The notes under the pieces were generated by a model that was not told the DNA's origin, did not search any database, and saw only the letters and a list, made by a program, of their open reading frames with translations. A stretch of DNA of 9,271 bases from Chloroflexi bacterium RBG_16_57_11 (GTDB lineage Bacteria > Chloroflexota > Anaerolineae > Anaerolineales > UBA4823). Below are positions 6,098 through 9,271 of this stretch, in pieces. Position 1 is the stretch's first letter. Each line of letters begins with the position of its first letter. The translations under genes were made by a program, and so were the position numbers. The stretch is from positions 1 through 9,271 of the forward strand of contig MGNS01000152.1 of assembly GCA_001795165.1 (NCBI GenBank). Reading direction: 5' to 3'.

Positions 6098-7420
6098 GTG
6101 TTTGAAAACCTCACCCAACGTCTAGAAGGTGTTTTCAATGGCCTGCGCCGGCGAGGAAAGCTTTCCGAGTCGGATGTAGACGCGGCGATGCGCGAGGTGC
6201 GCCTGGCGCTGCTGGAAGCCGATGTCAATTACGGTGTGGTAAAAGACTTCGTTGGGCGAGTTCGCGAACGCGCCGTTGGACAGGAGGTCTCGAAGGCCCT
6301 CAATCCAGGCCAGCAAGTGGTCAAGATCGTCAACGAGGAACTGATCCAGACCCTCGGACCGGCAGAGCGATTGAACATGAGCGGCTCAAAGCCGCACACG
6401 CTGATGCTGGTCGGGTTACAGGGCTCAGGTAAGACCACGGCTGCCGGAAAGCTGGCCCGTTTGCTCCGCTCGCAAGGCGAGCGGGTGATGATGGTTGCGT
6501 GCGACCCGTACCGCCCGGCGGCTGTGCGCCAGCTGGAAACGCTTGGTGAGCGTCTCAGCGTCCCGGTGGTTTACGAGCAAGGCTTGAAGCCACCCGACCT
6601 GGCTTACCTAGCAGTGGACCGGGCCCAAAAGGGCGGTTATACCATGGTTATTTTGGATACGGCAGGCCGTTCCCAGCTCGATCAGCCACTGATGGATGAG
6701 CTGCGCGCTATCCAGGGCAAAGTACACCCGGCGGAAGTGCTGCTGGTGGTCGACGCGATGATCGGCCAGGAGGCGGTGAACATTGCCAAGGGCTTCCGCG
6801 AGGTCGTCCCGCTGACCGGGTTGATCCTGACCAAAATCGAAGGAGACGCGCGTGGCGGCGCCGCCATCTCGATCCGCTCGGTGACCGGGGTGCCGATCAA
6901 GTTCCTGGGCACAGGTGAGGCGCTTGACGCCATCGAAGTGTATGACCCTGACCGTCTCGCCGGGCGAATTCTGGGGATGGGCGATATCCTTGGCCTGATC
7001 GAGCGCGCCGAAGCTGCCTACGACGAGGGGGTGGCGCGCGAACAGGCTGAAAAGATGATGGCGGGCGAATTCTCTTTGCAAGACTTCGCCGACCAGCTGC
7101 GCCAGCTGCGCAAAATGGGCCCACTGGGACAGCTTCTAGAGATGTTGCCTGGTGGCATGGGCCAGATGGCGCGCCAGGTTTCGCCCCAGGATGCGGAGAA
7201 ACAGCTCATGCTGACCGAGGCGATCATCAACTCGATGACCCGCCAAGAGCGTCGACGCCCGGACCTCTTGAATGCCTCCCGCCGCCGGCGGATTGCTCAA
7301 GGTTCGGGCACCCAGGTTCAGGATGTGAACCGCCTGATGAAGCAGTTCCGTGAGGCGCAAAAACTATTCAAAACCTTGAAGAAGTCTGGCATGCGTGGGT
7401 TGCCGCGCATGTTTGGATAA
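6098..7420 (+). CDS. ffh: Signal recognition particle GTPase Ffh (SRP54)
   Basis: 440 residues, the normal full length. Ffh binds SRP RNA and signal sequences of nascent membrane proteins, and docks with FtsY at the membrane. The N domain carries ALLEADVN (37-44). The G domain has the P-loop GLQGSGKTT (106-114), DPYRPAA (136-142) and DTAGR (187-191). The M domain follows with the Met-rich finger region (about 318-355) and the RNA-binding SRRRRIAQGSG (394-404). The guanine-recognition motif reads TKIE (245-248) where TKxD is the rule; the codon at 6839 is plainly GAA. The GTG start begins the family's typical MFENLTQRLE; an in-frame TGA lies at 6062 and no ATG lies between. There is no Shine-Dalgarno, but promoter P2 is positioned for a leaderless message. 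It probably heads the run ffh-rpsP-khpA-rimM-dprA; no SRP RNA gene was recognised. Confidence 0.98.
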   Translation: MFENLTQRLEGVFNGLRRRGKLSESDVDAAMREVRLALLEADVNYGVVKDFVGRVRERAVGQEVSKALNPGQQVVKIVNEELIQTLGPAERLNMSGSKPHTLMLVGLQGSGKTTAAGKLARLLRSQGERVMMVACDPYRPAAVRQLETLGERLSVPVVYEQGLKPPDLAYLAVDRAQKGGYTMVILDTAGRSQLDQPLMDELRAIQGKVHPAEVLLVVDAMIGQEAVNIAKGFREVVPLTGLILTKIEGDARGGAAISIRSVTGVPIKFLGTGEALDAIEVYDPDRLAGRILGMGDILGLIERAEAAYDEGVAREQAEKMMAGEFSLQDFADQLRQLRKMGPLGQLLEMLPGGMGQMARQVSPQDAEKQLMLTEAIINSMTRQERRRPDLLNASRRRRIAQGSGTQVQDVNRLMKQFREAQKLFKTLKKSGMRGLPRMFG

Positions 7421-7436
7421 TCGATCTAAGTTCGTG

Positions 7437-7442
7437 AAGGAG
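7437..7442 (+). promoter_or_regulatory. Ribosome binding site fixing the rpsP start
   Basis: AAGGAG nine bases before the ATG at 7452. The frame is open back to an earlier ATG at 7395, inside ffh, but S16 proteins begin at the later Met (MVRLRLRR), and this site supports that choice. Confidence 0.8.
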
Positions 7443-7451
7443 AAAAGTTTC

Positions 7452-7811
7452 ATGGTACGTCTAAGACTACGCAGAGTCGGCTCCAAAGCTCAACCCAGCT
7501 ACCGTATTGTGGCAGCGGATAAAGAAGCCCCGCGTGATGGGCGCTTCCTCGAGATCCTTGGCATGTACAATCCGCGCACTGAACCTGCCACCATCCAGCT
7601 CGACGAGGGACGCGTTTACGACTGGTTGGGTAAAGGCGCCCAGCCCAGCGAATCGGTTGTTCAGGTCTTCCGCAGCGCTGGCACCATAGATCGTTACGAG
7701 CGTTATAAAAAGGGTGAAAGCCTGGAAACCCTGCTGGCTGAAGCGAGCGCGGCGGAAATGGCGCGCAACATCAACGCCAAAACCGAACGCTCTGTGCCGG
7801 CTAAGAAATAA
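7452..7811 (+). CDS. rpsP: 30S ribosomal protein S16
   Basis: 119 residues. The first 80 or so are classical S16: MVRLRLRRVGSK, QPSYRIVAAD, PRDGRFLEILGMYNPR and the GAQPSESV segment (62-69). S16 binds 16S rRNA in the 5' domain and is needed for 30S assembly. Most bacterial S16 proteins have about 80-90 residues, so this one carries roughly 30 extra at the C-terminus: charged and Ala-rich (ETLLAEASAAEMARNI), probably helical, ending in the basic tail SVPAKK. Such tails occur in several phyla. The start is chosen at the ATG preceded by AAGGAG. It lies 31 bases after ffh, with no promoter or terminator between, so co-transcription is likely. Confidence 0.97.
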   Translation: MVRLRLRRVGSKAQPSYRIVAADKEAPRDGRFLEILGMYNPRTEPATIQLDEGRVYDWLGKGAQPSESVVQVFRSAGTIDRYERYKKGESLETLLAEASAAEMARNINAKTERSVPAKK

Positions 7812-7821
7812 TACAGGCCAA

Positions 7822-7853
7822 GCATAAGGTCAGCCATGCATAAGGTGCTGACC
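7822..7853 (+). repeat. Direct repeat and hairpin between rpsP and khpA
   Basis: GCATAAGGT occurs twice (7822-7830 and 7838-7846), 16 bases apart. Interlocked with it is a perfect 7-bp stem, GGTCAGC (7828-7834) with GCTGACC (7847-7853), whose 12-base loop contains most of the second copy. No T-tract follows, so it is not a standard terminator. It may be an RNA processing or regulatory site, or a small local duplication. Confidence 0.5.
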
Positions 7854-7898
7854 CAACCATTCAGGCATCCCGAACAGGGTTACCTTGGGAGGTGAGCT

Positions 7899-8135
7899 GT
7901 GCAAGAGTTGGTAGAATTTATCGCCCGGTCACTGGTGGATGATCCGACCCAGGTTCGTGTCACCCAGTACCGTCGCGGGGCGCAGGTCATCCTGAGCCTT
8001 CACGTAGCGAAGGAAGACATGGGGCGGGTGATCGGCCGAAGCGGGCGTGTCGCCGGAGCGATTCGCACGCTGTTGCGCGTGGCTGCCGCCCAAGAGGGCA
8101 AGCGCGTCACCCTGGATATCCTAGAGCCGGAATAG
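7899..8135 (+). CDS. khpA: KH-domain RNA-binding protein KhpA
   Basis: 78 residues, the usual size for the KhpA (YlqC) family: a single KH domain that binds RNA, often together with KhpB, and affects cell size and division in Gram-positive bacteria. The KH loop reads VIGRSGRVAGAI, with the GxxG as GRSG (46-49); many relatives have Lys after the first Gly, so Arg is a conservative variant. The GTG start is backed by GGGAGGTGA (7887-7895), an almost ideal ribosome binding site and the strongest in this run. Its position between rpsP and rimM is the common arrangement for this gene, which supports the identity. Confidence 0.93.
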   Translation: MQELVEFIARSLVDDPTQVRVTQYRRGAQVILSLHVAKEDMGRVIGRSGRVAGAIRTLLRVAAAQEGKRVTLDILEPE

Positions 8136-8157
8136 ACCTCCAGCCGCAAACCCCGGT

Positions 8158-8718
8158 ATGACCGGAGAAAGAAATCCCCGCGCAAATGAGCATCAAGCAG
8201 GCTCGCCGCCAGCCGGTGAGCCTGAATTCTTGGTTGTGGGAAAGCTGCGACACCCGCATGGGGTGCGCGGCGAAATTCTACTGGAAGTCATTACCGACTT
8301 CCCGGAGCGCTTGCAACCCGGTGTAACCGTGCTGGTGGGCGAAGAACATCAACCGCTGCGCATCCTGAGTCGTCGAGGTCATAACAAGGGGCTCCTGGTA
8401 CGCTTTAACGAGTACACCACCCCGGAAACGGTTGGGGTTCTGCGCAACTCCCTGGTGTATGTGACAACGTCCGATCGCCCACCTTTGCCCGAGGGTGAAT
8501 ATTATCACCATCAGTTGCTGTGGCTGCGCGTGCTGGATGACGATGGGCACGATCTGGGACGGATTATCGAAATCCTGAGCACAGGGGCGAATGATATCTA
8601 CGTGGTGCGGGGCGAGAGCGGTCCGGACATCCTGTTGCCGGCCATCGATGCGGTCATCCGGGAAATCGACCTTGAAAACGGCCTGATCCATGCTCACCTG
8701 CTACCCGGTTTGATCTGA
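8158..8718 (+). CDS. rimM: Ribosome maturation factor RimM
   Basis: 186 residues. RimM binds S19 and helps mature the 3' domain of 16S rRNA in the small subunit. The N-terminal barrel begins FLVVGKLRHPHGVRGEI (24-40). The linker LPEGEYYHHQL (110-120) and the PRC-barrel part, with GANDIYVV (143-150) and DILLPAI (157-163), follow in the expected order. The ATG at 8158 has no clear Shine-Dalgarno and gives about 23 residues (polar, Pro/Gly-rich) ahead of the conserved domain. A TTG at 8230, nine bases after GGTGAG, would give a more standard 162-residue protein, so the true start is uncertain. It is 22 bases after khpA. Confidence 0.95.
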   Translation: MTGERNPRANEHQAGSPPAGEPEFLVVGKLRHPHGVRGEILLEVITDFPERLQPGVTVLVGEEHQPLRILSRRGHNKGLLVRFNEYTTPETVGVLRNSLVYVTTSDRPPLPEGEYYHHQLLWLRVLDDDGHDLGRIIEILSTGANDIYVVRGESGPDILLPAIDAVIREIDLENGLIHAHLLPGLI

Positions 8719-8734
8719 CCAAACCTTAACCGCG

Positions 8735-9271
8735 ATGCAAGACGAGACCAAGCGCTACTGGATCGCATTTAATCTGGTGAAAGGCATCGGCTCTGCCCGC
8801 ATGCGGCTCTTACTGGAATATTTCGGCGACGCCCAGACAGCCTGGGAGGCGCCGCCAGTCGAGCTTGAAGCTGCCGGCTTGAGCGAACGGCTGATCGAAG
8901 GCGTCTTACAGGCGCGCAAGGAAGGAGCAGCGGAGCGCGCCTGGGAATCCGTCCTGAGTGAGGGCATCACAGTCGTCACCTGGGAGGATGAATGCTACCC
9001 CCGCCGGCTGAAAGAGATCGACCAGCCGCCGCCTGTGCTGTATCTACGTGGTGAGATCCGTGACGAAGACCAATGGTCAGTGGCCATCGTGGGCACACGA
9101 CGGGCAACAGCCTATGGTCATCAGGCGGCTCAAGAGCTGGCGGCTGCCCTGGCACGGCGCGGCATCACGGTAGTCAGCGGGCTGGCGCGCGGCATCGACG
9201 CCATCGCCCACCAGGCCGCGCTAAAGGCCGACGGGCGGTCGCTGGCAGTACTGGGCAGCGGCGTAGACCAC
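8735..9271 (+). CDS. dprA: DNA-processing protein DprA (5' part, cut by window end)
   Basis: The frame is open from the ATG at 8735 to the last base, 179 residues seen, with no stop. DprA loads RecA onto incoming single-stranded DNA during natural transformation and is also widely kept in non-competent bacteria. The N-terminal helical (HhH/SAM-like) part reads WIAFNLVKGIGSARMRLLL (9-27). The Rossmann domain starts near VAIVGTRRAT (116-125) and carries SGLARGIDAIAHQ (148-160) and AVLGSGVD (171-178), all family hallmarks. Full-length proteins are near 360-380 residues, so about half is missing only because of the window edge. It starts 16 bases after rimM without a recognisable ribosome binding site, so coupling to rimM is likely. 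Confidence 0.95.
   Translation, partial: MQDETKRYWIAFNLVKGIGSARMRLLLEYFGDAQTAWEAPPVELEAAGLSERLIEGVLQARKEGAAERAWESVLSEGITVVTWEDECYPRRLKEIDQPPPVLYLRGEIRDEDQWSVAIVGTRRATAYGHQAAQELAAALARRGITVVSGLARGIDAIAHQAALKADGRSLAVLGSGVDH

Noticed and set aside
6608..7081. Minus-strand open frame of 157 codons inside ffh.
   Set aside because: Fully inside a well-supported ffh; the product has no recognisable motif and no start signal.

Overview
The window reads as ordinary chromosome of a GC-rich bacterium, most likely a Chloroflexota (Anaerolineae-like) member. That assignment is an inference from the flavour of the Ffh, S16 and DegV proteins, the sparse Shine-Dalgarno sites on several genes and the gene order; no rRNA or other direct marker is present. 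No tRNA, rRNA, CRISPR array, insertion sequence or phage gene is visible.

Left half (minus strand, about 29-4834). A compact unit is read right to left. First comes a ParB/sulfiredoxin-fold protein that resembles SbnI-type free serine kinases along its length. Next is a 131-residue protein I do not recognise, then two ABC exporter half-transporters. The junctions are tight: a 54-base gap, a 4-base ATGA overlap, and a single base between stop and start. The two ABC proteins carry complementary changes in their ATP sites. The first lacks the catalytic Glu and switch His, and the second has an altered signature motif, so they should form a heterodimer with one competent and one degenerate site. 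The transported substrate cannot be read from the sequence.

Middle (about 4835-6097). A perfect 13-bp hairpin (4914-4950) ends a single-gene degV unit (minus strand, 4971-5819), whose product is a fatty-acid-binding DegV/FakB-type protein. The 278-base divergent region between degV and ffh is busy. It holds an inverted repeat, a strong plus-strand promoter (P1, 5880-5907), about 125 bases able to form several hairpins with two competing pairing partners, and a second promoter (P2, 6061-6089). P2 is placed so that transcription would begin at or very near the GTG start of ffh.

Right half (plus strand, 6098-9271). This is a housekeeping run: ffh (SRP GTPase), rpsP (ribosomal protein S16), khpA (KH-domain RNA-binding protein), rimM (16S maturation factor) and the 5' part of dprA (DNA uptake and recombination), cut by the window end. 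The first four serve protein export and ribosome biogenesis. The slot after rimM, often trmD in other bacteria, is taken here by dprA. Ffh carries Glu where the guanine-specificity motif TKxD normally has Asp.

The points most worth following are the SbnI-like gene tied to an asymmetric ABC exporter through an unknown small protein, and the candidate structured RNA with tandem promoters upstream of ffh.
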